64,000 nucleotides of DNA from Alphaproteobacteria bacterium (GCA_021774335.1 JAJFJD010000063.1:1-64000); one strand, 5' to 3'; counted from the first letter of the stretch, positions 33,765 through 43,494 are shown. A program made the numbers and translations. Notes: generated by a model not told the origin, from the sequence alone.

Positions 33765-34899
33765 ACTCGGCCAACACATCCAATTCCGGTTCTACGCCCA
33801 GCCCCGGGCCGTCCGGCAGGATCATACGGCCGTCGCGGATTGGTGGCGGTGCGCCGCACATGGCTTCGCGCAGCGGATTGGGGTTCACGTCGGCTTCCAG
33901 CAAGCCGTTGCCGCCCGCCGCCGCCAACAGATGCGCCGACGCCATTAATCCGACCGCACCGCCGAGATAGTGCGGACAGTAGGTCAGGCCGGCGTCGATG
34001 ATGCGCCGGGCGACCGGCAGGCAGCCGGTGAAGCCGCCCCATTTGGTCATGTCCGGCTGGATATAGGCGATATTTCGACTAGCGATCATCGCGTCGAAAT
34101 CCGCGTCCCCGCGCAGATTCTCACCCGCGGCTAGCACGACCGGCGCGGTGTTGGCGATGGTCATCCATTCGTCTGCTCCGCGGTCGCAAGGCAGCGGTTC
34201 TTCGATCCAGGTGAGGCTGAATTGATGCAGCTTTGGGGTGACCTGCATGGCGGTTTCCAGATCCCAACCTTGGTTCACGTCGACCATGAGCTGGACGCCA
34301 CGACCAAGAGTGTCGCGAAGCGTGCGGAGGTTGGAGAGGTCGCGGTCGGTATCGAAGCCGATCTTGAGTTTGAAAGCCTTGTAGCCCTCCGCTTTCTTCT
34401 CGGCGGCAATGACCTCGGGCGCGCTGGGATTGATGCCACTGGCATAGACCGGCATCGTGCCGTCGCCGGTGCTACTGCCGGGGCCGTCGAGATAGCGCCA
34501 CAGGCTCTGCTCGGCGCGGCGGGCGGCCAGATCCCAGAGCGCGATATCGACACCGGAAATCGCCTGCGCCAGCGGGCCGGACTCGCCGCCTTGCAGGTTG
34601 ATGATGTGGGTGCGTTCGGTCATCGCGTGGTAGGCGGCAGCCGGACTGTCCCAGTCCTGGCCGATGACGATGGGCGCCAGCAGTGTCTCGATCAACGCGA
34701 CCCGGTGCTCCGCGCCGCACGGTGGAAAGACGCACCAGACCTCGCCCCAGCCGACCGCGCCGTCCGCATCCTCCGCCCGGACGAGCAGGGCGGGGCGGCT
34801 GTCCAAGACGCCGAAAGACGTCACCAGCGGCTCGGCGATCGGCGCACGGTAGAGCAGCGCGTCGAGCTTGCGAATCTGAAGGGGAGAAGTGTCGGTCAT
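33754..34899 (-). CDS. Enolase-superfamily enzyme linked to an ABC importer
   Basis: A 381-residue MR/MLE-type enzyme. The barrel shows KxK in YKAFKLKIGFDTD, metal ligands in LMVDVNQGWD, WIEEPLPCD and AAGENLRGDADF, and a C-terminal His in TYCPHYLGGAVG. The Asp partner is in QPDMTKWGG. It is probably an acid-sugar dehydratase, racemase or cycloisomerase. It follows the permease gene at 34957 by 57 bases on the same strand, so the enzyme likely works on what the transporter brings in. It overlaps the 3' end of the carboxyltransferase gene by 11 bases. Confidence 0.83.
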   Translation of the reverse strand: MTDTSPLQIRKLDALLYRAPIAEPLVTSFGVLDSRPALLVRAEDADGAVGWGEVWCVFPPCGAEHRVALIETLLAPIVIGQDWDSPAAAYHAMTERTHIINLQGGESGPLAQAISGVDIALWDLAARRAEQSLWRYLDGPGSSTGDGTMPVYASGINPSAPEVIAAEKKAEGYKAFKLKIGFDTDRDLSNLRTLRDTLGRGVQLMVDVNQGWDLETAMQVTPKLHQFSLTWIEEPLPCDRGADEWMTIANTAPVVLAAGENLRGDADFDAMIASRNIAYIQPDMTKWGGFTGCLPVARRIIDAGLTYCPHYLGGAVGLMASAHLLAAAGGNGLLEADVNPNPLREAMCGAPPPIRDGRMILPDGPGLGVEPELDVLAEFRA

Positions 34900-34956
34900 T
34901 GGTGAGGCGATATTAGGCAGAGAGGCGTTCGCGGTCTACTGCCGGCACCTGAATTT

Positions 34957-35883
34957 CTACTTTTCCAGGCGCGGGTTCAGCACGTCGCGCAGACGGTCGC
35001 CGACCAGATTGATGCTGATGATCGTGAACAGCAGGGCCACGCCCGGCAGCACGCTGATCCAGTATTTGCCGCCAAGCAGATAGTCGTAGCCGTTCGAGAT
35101 CAGTAGGCCGAGCGACGGTTCGGTCACCGGCAGGCCGAGGCCGAGGAAGGAGAGGGCGGCTTCGAGCGCGATTGCGTTGGCGACCTGCACGGTCGCGATG
35201 ACGATCAGCGGTGGAAGGACGTTCGGCAGGAGGTGCCGGAAGATCATGCGCAGGTTCGAGAGGGCGAGGCTGCGGCCCGCCTCCATGTATTCCTTGCCGA
35301 GTTCCGCCAGCGCGGTGCCGCGCACGGTACGCGCGTAATAGGCCCACTGCACGATGACCAGCGCCATGATGACCTTGTCGACCCCCTTGCCCAGGATCGA
35401 CAGGAGAATCAACGCGATCAAAACCGTTGGAAAACTGATCTGCACATCGACCGCCCGCATGACCAGGGTATCGACGCGGCCGCCGAAATAAGCAGAACAC
35501 AGGCCTACGCTGGTGCCGACGATGACGGCGAGCGCGGCGCTGCCGATGCCGACGAAGATGCTGAGGCGCAGCCCGTAGAAGATCGCGCTCACCATGTCGC
35601 GGCCCTGATCATCGGTGCCGAGCCAGTAGGTGCCACCGGTATAGGCTTTCGCGCCGGGGGCAAGCAGGCTGTCGAGTATGTCGATCGCGCCGAGATCGTA
35701 AGGGTTCTGCGGTGAGATCAGGGGGGCGAATATCCCGATGAAGACGATGATCGCGGTACCGATAAGGCCGATGACCGCCAGCGGGCTTTCCATATAGTCC
35801 GACACGATCCGGCGGAGCGGCGATTCCTGAAGCACGGCCGCGGCATCGGCATCGGGAGGCGATGTGTTGTCTGCGACGGTCAT
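34957..35883 (-). CDS. ABC transporter permease, DppC/OppC type
   Basis: A 308-residue inner-membrane permease, the second of a pair importing peptides or similar solutes. The OppC N-terminal segment (ESPLAVIGLIGTAIIVFIGI) is followed by the periplasmic HGTDDQGRD-like block (WLGTDDQGRDMVSAIFYGLR). The ATPase-contacting EAA loop reads YMEAGRSLALSNLRMIFRHL. Five to six membrane segments fit the family. Its ATG (35883) overlaps the stop of dppB by one base (TAATG), showing translational coupling. Confidence 0.88.
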   Translation of the reverse strand: MTVADNTSPPDADAAAVLQESPLRRIVSDYMESPLAVIGLIGTAIIVFIGIFAPLISPQNPYDLGAIDILDSLLAPGAKAYTGGTYWLGTDDQGRDMVSAIFYGLRLSIFVGIGSAALAVIVGTSVGLCSAYFGGRVDTLVMRAVDVQISFPTVLIALILLSILGKGVDKVIMALVIVQWAYYARTVRGTALAELGKEYMEAGRSLALSNLRMIFRHLLPNVLPPLIVIATVQVANAIALEAALSFLGLGLPVTEPSLGLLISNGYDYLLGGKYWISVLPGVALLFTIISINLVGDRLRDVLNPRLEK

Positions 35884-36857
35884 TATTTTTGCTGCAGCAA
35901 GCGGACACGTGGATCGACGAGCGAGTAGATGATGTCGACGGCGAGGTTGATGACGATGAACAGCGTCACGATGACCAGCATGTAGGCCACGATGACCGGA
36001 CGGTCGAGCAGACCAATCGAGCTGACGACCAACCGCCCGATACCGGGCCAAGCGAAGACTGTCTCCGTAACGATCGAGCCGGCGAGCAGGTCGCCGAACT
36101 CAAGCCCGATGACGGTGACGAGCGGGATCAGGATATTCTTCATCGCGTGTACCCCGACGACCCGGCGGGTGGTTAGGCCCTTTGCCCGAGCGAATTTCAC
36201 ATAGTCGGTAAGCAGCACTTCGCGCATGCCCGCACGCGTCAACCGGATGATCAGCGCCATCTTTAGGAGCGACAGATTGAGGGCTGGCAGCAGAATATGG
36301 ATTAAGCCGTCCCAGGTGAGAATACTGATGGGAATGCCGAAGACGTCGACAGTGTCGCCCCGCCCGGTGGTTGGCAGCCAACCCAGCATCACGCCAAAGA
36401 CCATGATGAGCATAAGGCCGACCCAAAAGGAGGGCAGGCTGAAGCCCAGTATGGACACCGACATGATGCCGCGCGCGAACAGTGACTCCGGATAGAGTCC
36501 GGCATAGATTCCAAGCGGCACGCCGATTCCGATCGACAACAGCAAGGCCACGATGGTCAGCTCGAAGGTCGCTGGCAGGCGTTGGGCGAGCAAGTCCAGG
36601 GCCGGCGTCCGGAATACGAAAGACTTGCCGAGGTCGCCCGACAGGGCGTTACCGACAAAGATGCCGTACTGCTGCCAGATAGGCTTGTCGAGGCCCATCT
36701 GCTGCCGTGCGAGGGCCACGTCCTCTTCGGTCGCATCCTCGGCGATCAACAACTCGACGGGATCGCCGATGGCGAAGACGCCGGTAAACACGATCATCGA
36801 CATCACAATGATGACGACCACGCTTTGCATCAGTCTTCGGATCAGGAATACGGACAT
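35883..36857 (-). CDS. ABC transporter permease, DppB/OppB type
   Basis: A 324-residue permease. The start MSVFLIRRLMQSVVVIIVMS is typical of DppB, as are the GDPVELLI block, LGLDKPIWQQYG-type linker, and the EAA loop FARAKGLTTRRVVGVHAMKN. Six membrane segments are visible. It lies between the substrate-binding protein gene (79 bases upstream, with a stem-loop between) and the DppC gene, which it overlaps by one base. Confidence 0.88.
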   Translation of the reverse strand: MSVFLIRRLMQSVVVIIVMSMIVFTGVFAIGDPVELLIAEDATEEDVALARQQMGLDKPIWQQYGIFVGNALSGDLGKSFVFRTPALDLLAQRLPATFELTIVALLLSIGIGVPLGIYAGLYPESLFARGIMSVSILGFSLPSFWVGLMLIMVFGVMLGWLPTTGRGDTVDVFGIPISILTWDGLIHILLPALNLSLLKMALIIRLTRAGMREVLLTDYVKFARAKGLTTRRVVGVHAMKNILIPLVTVIGLEFGDLLAGSIVTETVFAWPGIGRLVVSSIGLLDRPVIVAYMLVIVTLFIVINLAVDIIYSLVDPRVRLLQQK

Positions 36858-36891
36858 GCTCTATGGGCGTGATTTGGACTGAATGAGGTGG

Positions 36892-36928
36892 GACCGGGCG
36901 GCGCGGCAGGACATCCGTCCGCCCGGTC
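36892..36928 (-). promoter_or_regulatory. Intra-operon stem-loop after the binding-protein gene
   Basis: GACCGGGCGG (36892-36901) and CCGCCCGGTC (36919-36928) form a perfect 10-bp stem with a 17-base loop, starting 8 bases after the stop of the substrate-binding-protein gene. No T-run follows. Such stem-loops commonly protect the abundant binding-protein mRNA and reduce expression of the downstream permeases. Confidence 0.65.
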
Positions 36929-36936
36929 GATCACCG

Positions 36937-38523
36937 CTACTTCTTCTCACGGACGGCCATGGCCAGGGTGTTCTGGTCCAGCCGCGGCGTATAAGCGATG
37001 CCTGGTTTGGTCCCCCAGGTGTAGACCCAGAAGACGATCGGCATCATTGCCACGTCGTCCATCGCAACCTTGAGGCTCTGTTGCGACAGGCTCTCGCGCT
37101 TCTCGGTATCGACCTCGACGGCCGCCATCTCGCCCAGGCGGTCCACTTCGGCGTTGGAATAGCGTCCGCGGTTGGCCCGTCCCGTCCGCTTCTTCTTGTC
37201 GTAGGACATCACGTTCGGATTAATGATCCCCATGGGGTCCTGCATGCTGTTACCCCAACTGCTCATGTAGAGCGGCAGCTCCAGCTTGCCGCGCCGCTTG
37301 GAGAAGACGGAGTGTGGCATCGTCTCGACTTTGACCTTCATGCCGAGATGCCGGGTCCACATCTGCGCCGCCGCCTGAATGGTCTTCACGGCGTTGACGA
37401 TGCGGTCGTTTGACGTGTGGATCGTGACTTGGAAGCCATCGGGATAGCCGGCTTCCGCCATCAGCTTTTTGGCCTTCTTTGGGTCGAACACGGACATGTC
37501 GTACCCCTTGACGTAGCCAAACATGCCCTCCGGCAGGTATTGGCGGGCACGCACGGCCTGACCCTGATTGACTCGCTCGACGATAACGTCGCGGTCGAGG
37601 GCAAGGTTAAGCGCCTGACGCACCTTCAGCTTGCGGAAGGGATTTTCCTTAAGCGGCGAACCGTCCTTCGCGGCGAAATGCTTGGTCTTGCCCGGCTCCT
37701 GAACGAATCCCGGCACGAACATGGTGAAACGGGTGGTCGGACTGGTCCACAGCTTCAAGCGTTTGTCGGTCTTGAGACGCTGAATATCGGTGGTCGGCAC
37801 CGCGGAAATGAGATCGACATCCCCGGCCAACAGGGCCGCCAGCCGCGAGGAATCGTTCTTCATGACCTGGAAGGTGACCTTGCTCCACGGTTCCTTGCCG
37901 CCCCAGTAGGCGTCATTCCGGACATACTCCACGCTGGCGCCCGGCACCCAACGGCCGAACTTATACGGTCCAGTGCCGATATTCGCCTTGCCGGTTGTGT
38001 AGTCCTCGGTTTTGGCGCCCTTGCCGTTCTTTTCGGACACAATGAAGATGCGGCCGATATTCTTGAAGATCAGCGGTATCGGCTTCTTGGTCGTGAAGTG
38101 GACGGTAGAGTCGTCCTGCGCGGCGATGTCGGTAATACCCTTCAGGAAGCCGGTGAAAGCCCCAGGACTGTTTGGCACGCCCTTACCCACGCGATCGAAC
38201 GAAAACAGCACGTCTTTCGCGCTGAAGGGCGAGCCGTCGTGGAAGGCTACGCCCTTGCGGAGTTTGACCTCGTACTTCGTCGGGCTGAGCGCCTTCCAGG
38301 ACATCGCCAGTCCCGGAATGAGATTACCCTTCGCGTCCGTCTTCATCAGCGTCTCGAAGACGTGACTGTTGTTCGAGTTGTTCTGGCCGTTATTGTGCCA
38401 ATGCGGATCCACGCCCGTCAGCGCGGCGCCGATGCCGATCGTCAGATCTTTCGCGAATACCGGACCGGCGATTACCGAAAGCGCGGCCACTCCAATCGCA
38501 GCCGTCAACAAATTGCGTTTCAT
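36937..38523 (-). CDS. ABC transporter substrate-binding protein, family 5 (peptide/nickel type)
   Basis: A 528-residue periplasmic solute-binding protein with GGAGGGTGCT before ATG 38523. Residues 1-24 are a clear signal peptide (MKRNLLTAAIGVAALSVIAG, cleavage near VFA). The SBP_bac_5 signature is seen in YEVKLRKGVAFHDGSPFSAK, with the C-terminal lobe ending PRLDQNTLAMAVREKK. It delivers a peptide or other organic solute to the DppB/DppC-type permeases downstream. The associated enolase-superfamily gene hints at an acidic organic solute, but that is inference. It opens the operon. Confidence 0.9.
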   Translation of the reverse strand: MKRNLLTAAIGVAALSVIAGPVFAKDLTIGIGAALTGVDPHWHNNGQNNSNNSHVFETLMKTDAKGNLIPGLAMSWKALSPTKYEVKLRKGVAFHDGSPFSAKDVLFSFDRVGKGVPNSPGAFTGFLKGITDIAAQDDSTVHFTTKKPIPLIFKNIGRIFIVSEKNGKGAKTEDYTTGKANIGTGPYKFGRWVPGASVEYVRNDAYWGGKEPWSKVTFQVMKNDSSRLAALLAGDVDLISAVPTTDIQRLKTDKRLKLWTSPTTRFTMFVPGFVQEPGKTKHFAAKDGSPLKENPFRKLKVRQALNLALDRDVIVERVNQGQAVRARQYLPEGMFGYVKGYDMSVFDPKKAKKLMAEAGYPDGFQVTIHTSNDRIVNAVKTIQAAAQMWTRHLGMKVKVETMPHSVFSKRRGKLELPLYMSSWGNSMQDPMGIINPNVMSYDKKKRTGRANRGRYSNAEVDRLGEMAAVEVDTEKRESLSQQSLKVAMDDVAMMPIVFWVYTWGTKPGIAYTPRLDQNTLAMAVREKK

Positions 38524-38953
38524 AGCACCCTCCGTGCGTATTCGGCAGTCATTCGAATGCTGCCTATTCGAGCCGCGCGGCAGACGAAGCGCCGAAGCAC
38601 TCGCCGTCTATTCCGGAGGAATCGTAGTCATCGGCTTAGGTGTTTGGCGATGACCGTTATCGTGCTGTTCTTATCATTATCGATGATTCCCGTTCCGGCC
38701 GGCTGTCGCGCAGCCCATCCAGAGTCTTCAACTGTGTCTTCACGCCATTGTCGAGATGCGAGCCGAAATGTTTTTATGCTGGCGTCACGTTTCGGCGTTC
38801 CGAGAAGAGCGCGTTCACGTCGATTTCGCCACAAGGAATAAGGTCGAGGATCAGCCCGTAGGCCCGTTGGCGTTCAGTGAGTAATCAACTGCTACACCAC
38901 CATACCAGAGAAATTAGCCGTTTCTGTCAAGGCGATGTATCGATGAAGGTTCT
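38524..38953. other. 430-base intergenic region upstream of the ABC operon
   Basis: No supported gene lies here. The promoter of the ABC operon should lie within this region, read leftward. A near-palindrome, GCAGTCATTCGAATGCTGC (38545-38563, core CATTCGAATG), sits in the leader just before the ribosome site and could fold or bind a regulator. Short minus-strand frames exist but have no start, ribosome site or recognisable motifs. Confidence 0.6.
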
Positions 38954-40321
38954 TCAACCGGCGAGAAGATCGCGAAGGTCGCCCATGTCTTTGACCTTCT
39001 CGATCCGCCAGACGCTGTCGATCAGCGCGTCCGCTCGGTCGGCTCGCATGACGCTGTTGAGAAGGTCGATTGCCTTCGCGGTGACGTCCGCGCGGACCAT
39101 CGGATCGTCGCGGGTTCCCTTAACCCGATAGGTCCGGTGCCGCAGTTTGCGGCCATCCTTCGTGTGGATTTCAACGATTGCCTGCCGCCGCGGTGTGGCC
39201 TTGCTCAACACCGCACTGGGGACGATGCGTATCCGCCGTTTCATCGCTTGAACGGCTGGATCGTCCAGGCGACCGTAGTCGTGCGACGATGCGAAGGTGA
39301 GGTTGCCGTCCAGTAGCATCAGCGCTGCACAATGCGGGGCGTTGATGTCGGGCATGGTTCGGTCCGCGACCACTTCCGCTGAACTTTCGGGCAGATGGAT
39401 GAAAACCTCCTGAATGTCGGTGGCCGCTAGGCGGTTCTTAGTGACCAGCGCTTGCGCCGAATCGAGCACGGCCTGGATCGGCGAGCCCACCGACCATTTC
39501 TTGATATTGGCCTGCATGATCTCGTAGTCCTTGCCGAGATTCCGGTAAAGCAGATTGGGTTTGGGCTTGTCGCAATAGGCGAACAGAAAGTTACGCGGAC
39601 CTGACAGGGTATCCGGGACGCCGGTGAAGCCCGCCTCGATCATCGTCGCCGCGCTGACTCCGTTCCGCGCTGGCATGCCGCCGAAATGCAGCGCCTTCTC
39701 AGTGTGTTCCTCGTCGAACATCCAGGTCGCGATGCCCGACGTCTGCTGTGCGATGTTGGACAGCAGGTGAGGGACCTTGTCCTTCGTCAGGCCGGCCAAC
39801 GCGCCGGCTGCTGCCGCCGCGCCCCAGGCGCCGCCGATGCTGTAGGGGCCGTGTCCCCGGTCCTTGAGCGCGCGCGTGCCGAGCGCCTTGTTCATCCGCA
39901 CCAATACCTCGTATCCGAGGACGACGGCGCGTAGGAACTCGGTGCCCGAGCGGCCGTTTTTCTCCGCCATGGCCAATGCGGCCGGCACGACGACGCACCC
40001 TGGGTGGCAGAATCCTGGTTGATGTGAATCGTCGGTTTCATCGGCATGGGCGAGCATTCCATTCGCCAATGCGGCGTTGACCGCGTTCGTCCGAAACCGG
40101 GTACCTGCGATTTGGGCTTCGCGTTTGCCGCCCTGCGATTTGATGTAACCGATTGCCAGACGGCCGACCTTCAGGCGCGACCCTGTGATCATGGCGGCAA
40201 ACGTATCGAGAATGTGGTGCTTGGCCTTTTCCGTCACGGGGCGCGGTAGCGCGCGCGTCGGCGTAGCGGCTATGAATTCGGAAAGATCGACAAGTGCCCG
40301 GCTCGGAGATTTCTTGGACAT
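38954..40321 (-). CDS. MmgE/PrpD family protein
   Basis: A 455-residue protein of the MmgE/PrpD family, which includes 2-methylcitrate dehydratase and aconitate-decarboxylase-like enzymes. Start ATG 40321 has GGAG nine bases upstream. Family blocks are KAKHHILDTFAAMITGSRL, NGMLAHADETDDSH and ALGTRALKDRGHGPYSIGGA. The active-site region around HADETDDSH matches the conserved acidic/His loop. The citrate-type substrate cannot be named. No prpB/prpC genes flank it, so the methylcitrate cycle role is not supported here. Confidence 0.82.
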   Translation of the reverse strand: MSKKSPSRALVDLSEFIAATPTRALPRPVTEKAKHHILDTFAAMITGSRLKVGRLAIGYIKSQGGKREAQIAGTRFRTNAVNAALANGMLAHADETDDSHQPGFCHPGCVVVPAALAMAEKNGRSGTEFLRAVVLGYEVLVRMNKALGTRALKDRGHGPYSIGGAWGAAAAAGALAGLTKDKVPHLLSNIAQQTSGIATWMFDEEHTEKALHFGGMPARNGVSAATMIEAGFTGVPDTLSGPRNFLFAYCDKPKPNLLYRNLGKDYEIMQANIKKWSVGSPIQAVLDSAQALVTKNRLAATDIQEVFIHLPESSAEVVADRTMPDINAPHCAALMLLDGNLTFASSHDYGRLDDPAVQAMKRRIRIVPSAVLSKATPRRQAIVEIHTKDGRKLRHRTYRVKGTRDDPMVRADVTAKAIDLLNSVMRADRADALIDSVWRIEKVKDMGDLRDLLAG

Positions 40322-40401
40322 GCGGGGAGACTCCAATTCGTCGAGGATGCAGGCGTTTCGCAGCTTCGCCAGGACCAATTTCGCGTGTTCCCCGAGTCCG
40401 G

Positions 40402-43400
40402 CTACTCGGTTTGTATCGATCCGTTGGCATTTGCCGCGGTGAGTTCTTTGGAAACGATCTCGCGGATTTCATGTGGCGTAAATGGTTTTTCGATGACCGG
40501 CCGTCCGGCCTCGCTCAAGAACTGCTCGAAATTTCCACTCAATGTATCACCGGTGACGAAGATCGTACGGGCCGCGAGGTCCGGCGCCCGGCGCTGCAGT
40601 TCGGTGTATAGCTCGCGGCCGTTCAGGTCCGGCATGCGCAGGTCGGTGAGAACGAGATCGAAATCCTCCTTCTCGACGCGATCGAGCGCGACCCGTCCGG
40701 TCTCGGCAAAGGTGACGTGATGGCCGAGCGGCTCCAGGAATTCGGCAAGCATCACGGCGATTTCGGATTCGTCCTCGACGATGAGAATGTTGCCGGTCTT
40801 TGAGTCCGACGAAGGGGTTATGGGTATTTCTTCGACTTGCTCCACAGGTTTGTCGACCGGCAACTGGATCGAAAAGACCGTGCCGCCGCCCGGCGTGGAT
40901 TTCACGTCGATCGTGCCGCCATGGGCGCGGATCAGGCCAAGGCTGACGGAGAGTCCCAGCCCGGTTCCCTGTTCCTTTTCACGGGTCGTGAAGAAAGGAT
41001 CGAAGATGCGGGAATGGATTGCGTCCGGAATGCCGGGGCCGTTGTCCTGGACCTCGATTCCGACGGACCTACCGTCCGCGGCGAGGCGTCCGGTAACATC
41101 GATCTTGCGCGGCAAGGATTGGGTCACCAGCGCTTGCTGGGCGTTCACGAACAGGTTGGTGAAGACCTGAATTAATTGGCTGGCGTCGCAGGCGATTTCC
41201 GGCAACGTGTGGTTCAAGTCGACGGTGACCTCGATCGAATCGGCCCGCAATCCATAGCCGACGATCTCCATCGCTGCTTCGACGATCCGGTCGATGCGTT
41301 CGGAGCGGCGGGTCGGCTCCTTCTGACGTGCCATTGACAGGAATGTTTGGACGATCTTTGAGCACCGTTCCGACGCCGCACGAAGTTTCGAGACCGCATC
41401 AGCGTGCGGGGTGCCCTCGAAGGCTTCCTCCAGCATCATCGCCCGACCGATCACTACGGTGAGCGGGTTGTTCAGTTCGTGCGCCACCCCGGCAAGCAGG
41501 GATCCGAGCGCGGTCATCTTTTCGCTTTGGTGCAGCGCGGTCCGTTGCCGCTCTAACTCCTCCTCGGTTTCCAGCCGTTCGGTCATATCGAAGGTGGTTG
41601 ATACCGTGAGGTCCTCGCCCTGATAGGTCACCCGCTTGGCGGAAATGGAACCCCAGAAGGATGAGCCGTCCCGCCGCCTCATTTGGACGCGGACGTCGTC
41701 GATTTGGCCGTCGAGGCGGAGGCGGTCGATGCAGTCGTTGAAGTCCGACTGGTCGACAAAGAAGTTGCTGGCGTAGGTATCGCCTTCGCCGTCGCCCTGA
41801 CCGAACAAAGCCGCGGAGGCCGGGCTGCGGTAGACCACCTTGCCGGTTTCCGTTTGAGTCATTTGCACCGCGACGGGGCAGGAATCGAGGACCTGCCGGT
41901 TGAAGGCCTCGCTCTCTTGCAAGGCCTTTTCCATACTCTTGCGGTCAGAGATGTCGATGCGGGTGACCACGATGCCGCCGTGCCGCGTGCGTCGGTTCGA
42001 GCCGATGCACCACCGACCGTCGGATATTTCATACTCGTGGTTCGCGCGCAGGGCACGCCGGTCCTTGATGCTCTGCTCCAGCCATTCGTCGATGCGACCG
42101 ACGGCGTCGGCATATTGGCCGCGTTCGGCGCCCGCTCGGATGAAATCGAGCCAATTCACGCCGGGTTTAAGAGTATCGAGGCATAGCTCATTGAAGTCGC
42201 GGTAGGTCTGGTTGCACATCACCAACCGGTCGTCTTCGTCCCACAAGGCGAATCCTTCCGACAGGGATTCGATGGCATCCTCTAGCAGTTCATGCGCTTC
42301 GCGGAGTTCGGTCTCGCGATTCTTCAGTTCGGTGATTTCGTTTAGCGTTACAACGGCGCCACCCTGGCGCGTTTTTCGGTTGGAGCCGATAAACCATCGA
42401 CCATCCGCCCGTCCGTACTCCAGGGGCGATTTAGAAGTGCGGCGTGCCTTAATCCAGTTGCGTACCCATTCGTCAACGCGCCCCTCCGCCGCCGGATACA
42501 GGCCGCGCTCGGCTTCCTGGCGAACCAGCTCCGACCACTCAACGCCAGGCTCGAGGATATCCGATGCAATTTGATGATAGTCGCGATACTGCTCGTTGCA
42601 GATGACCAGCCGGTCGTCGGCATCGTAGAGCGCGAAGCCTTCCGACAATGAATCAACTGCGTCGCGAAGCAATTGATCTAGTTGGTGGTGTTCTTCCTCG
42701 GCCGCCACCTGTGCGGTCGTATCGGTGATAACAGCGACGAAGACCGAGCGTTCATCCGAGACTGCTTGCCCGATGACGATGGACACCGGGAATATCGTGC
42801 CGTCTGCTCGCTGTGCTTCGACATCGAGCCGGCGGCTTCCCCGGAGCTGGCCGCCATGCTCCCGAATACGCTCAAGGCTGCGTCGATGCGCTGACCTGTG
42901 CCGTCTCGGAATGATTGTTTCTTCCAGTTGGCGGCCCAGTACTTCGTCTTGTTGATACCGGAACATACGCTCCGCGGCTGTGTTGAACTCGACGATCCGG
43001 CCGCCTTCGTCGATCGCCACGATTGCGAAGGGCGCGGTGTCGACAATCGTCGTGTGAAGGGATTTCATGCCGCCGAATTCGGCGAGCCGGTCCATTTCCA
43101 CCGTGATTTCGATCATGCAGCCGATCAGATCGTCGCCGGAGCCGTCCGGTCGTGGACGCCGTAGGATCCGGTCCCGGAACCAACGGTAGTCACCGTCCCA
43201 GACCTTGAAGCGGTATTTTAGGGTCGACCGCTTGCCGGGCCCGAGACCCGAAACCCGGTTTGAATATTTCGCGAGATCATCCGGATGGATATTGCGCCGC
43301 CAGAAGCGTGGCGTTGCCGTCACTTCCGCCGCGGTCTTACCAGTGAGCGATTCGATATTGGCGCTGACGTATCGGGTGTCTTTGCTGTTGCCCCAATCCG

Positions 43401-43494
43401 CAATGTAGTAGACGACAGGCGACTGCTCGACCGCGTCTTCAAGCATCTCCTGCTGAAGGCGGCGAAGGTCATCGTTATCGGTCGATTGTTCCAT
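40402..43494 (-). CDS. Hybrid sensor histidine kinase with five PAS-like domains
   Basis: A 1030-residue cytosolic protein with no membrane segment; ATG 43494 is chosen over an in-frame TTG at 43506. Five PAS-like modules cover about residues 15-640, the third and fourth being internal duplicates (both contain SLSEGFAL and GSNRxTRxGG). Then come the HisKA domain with phospho-acceptor H672 (LAGVAHELNNPL), the HATPase domain (N-box near 780, DNGPGIP, GTGLGLSVS), and a C-terminal receiver with Asp 951 (LVLTDLRMPD) and K1003. It likely senses cytosolic signals and passes phosphate inward to its own receiver. No cognate output regulator lies nearby. Confidence 0.88.
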   Translation of the reverse strand: MEQSTDNDDLRRLQQEMLEDAVEQSPVVYYIADWGNSKDTRYVSANIESLTGKTAAEVTATPRFWRRNIHPDDLAKYSNRVSGLGPGKRSTLKYRFKVWDGDYRWFRDRILRRPRPDGSGDDLIGCMIEITVEMDRLAEFGGMKSLHTTIVDTAPFAIVAIDEGGRIVEFNTAAERMFRYQQDEVLGRQLEETIIPRRHRSAHRRSLERIREHGGQLRGSRRLDVEAQRADGTIFPVSIVIGQAVSDERSVFVAVITDTTAQVAAEEEHHQLDQLLRDAVDSLSEGFALYDADDRLVICNEQYRDYHQIASDILEPGVEWSELVRQEAERGLYPAAEGRVDEWVRNWIKARRTSKSPLEYGRADGRWFIGSNRKTRQGGAVVTLNEITELKNRETELREAHELLEDAIESLSEGFALWDEDDRLVMCNQTYRDFNELCLDTLKPGVNWLDFIRAGAERGQYADAVGRIDEWLEQSIKDRRALRANHEYEISDGRWCIGSNRRTRHGGIVVTRIDISDRKSMEKALQESEAFNRQVLDSCPVAVQMTQTETGKVVYRSPASAALFGQGDGEGDTYASNFFVDQSDFNDCIDRLRLDGQIDDVRVQMRRRDGSSFWGSISAKRVTYQGEDLTVSTTFDMTERLETEEELERQRTALHQSEKMTALGSLLAGVAHELNNPLTVVIGRAMMLEEAFEGTPHADAVSKLRAASERCSKIVQTFLSMARQKEPTRRSERIDRIVEAAMEIVGYGLRADSIEVTVDLNHTLPEIACDASQLIQVFTNLFVNAQQALVTQSLPRKIDVTGRLAADGRSVGIEVQDNGPGIPDAIHSRIFDPFFTTREKEQGTGLGLSVSLGLIRAHGGTIDVKSTPGGGTVFSIQLPVDKPVEQVEEIPITPSSDSKTGNILIVEDESEIAVMLAEFLEPLGHHVTFAETGRVALDRVEKEDFDLVLTDLRMPDLNGRELYTELQRRAPDLAARTIFVTGDTLSGNFEQFLSEAGRPVIEKPFTPHEIREIVSKELTAANANGSIQTE

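Noticed and set aside
38628..38834. Short minus-strand frames in the 430-base gap upstream of the ABC operon
   Set aside because: A 68-codon frame and a fragment reading TERQRAYGLILDL both lack a start with a ribosome site and any recognisable family, and the fragment is closed by a stop just upstream.
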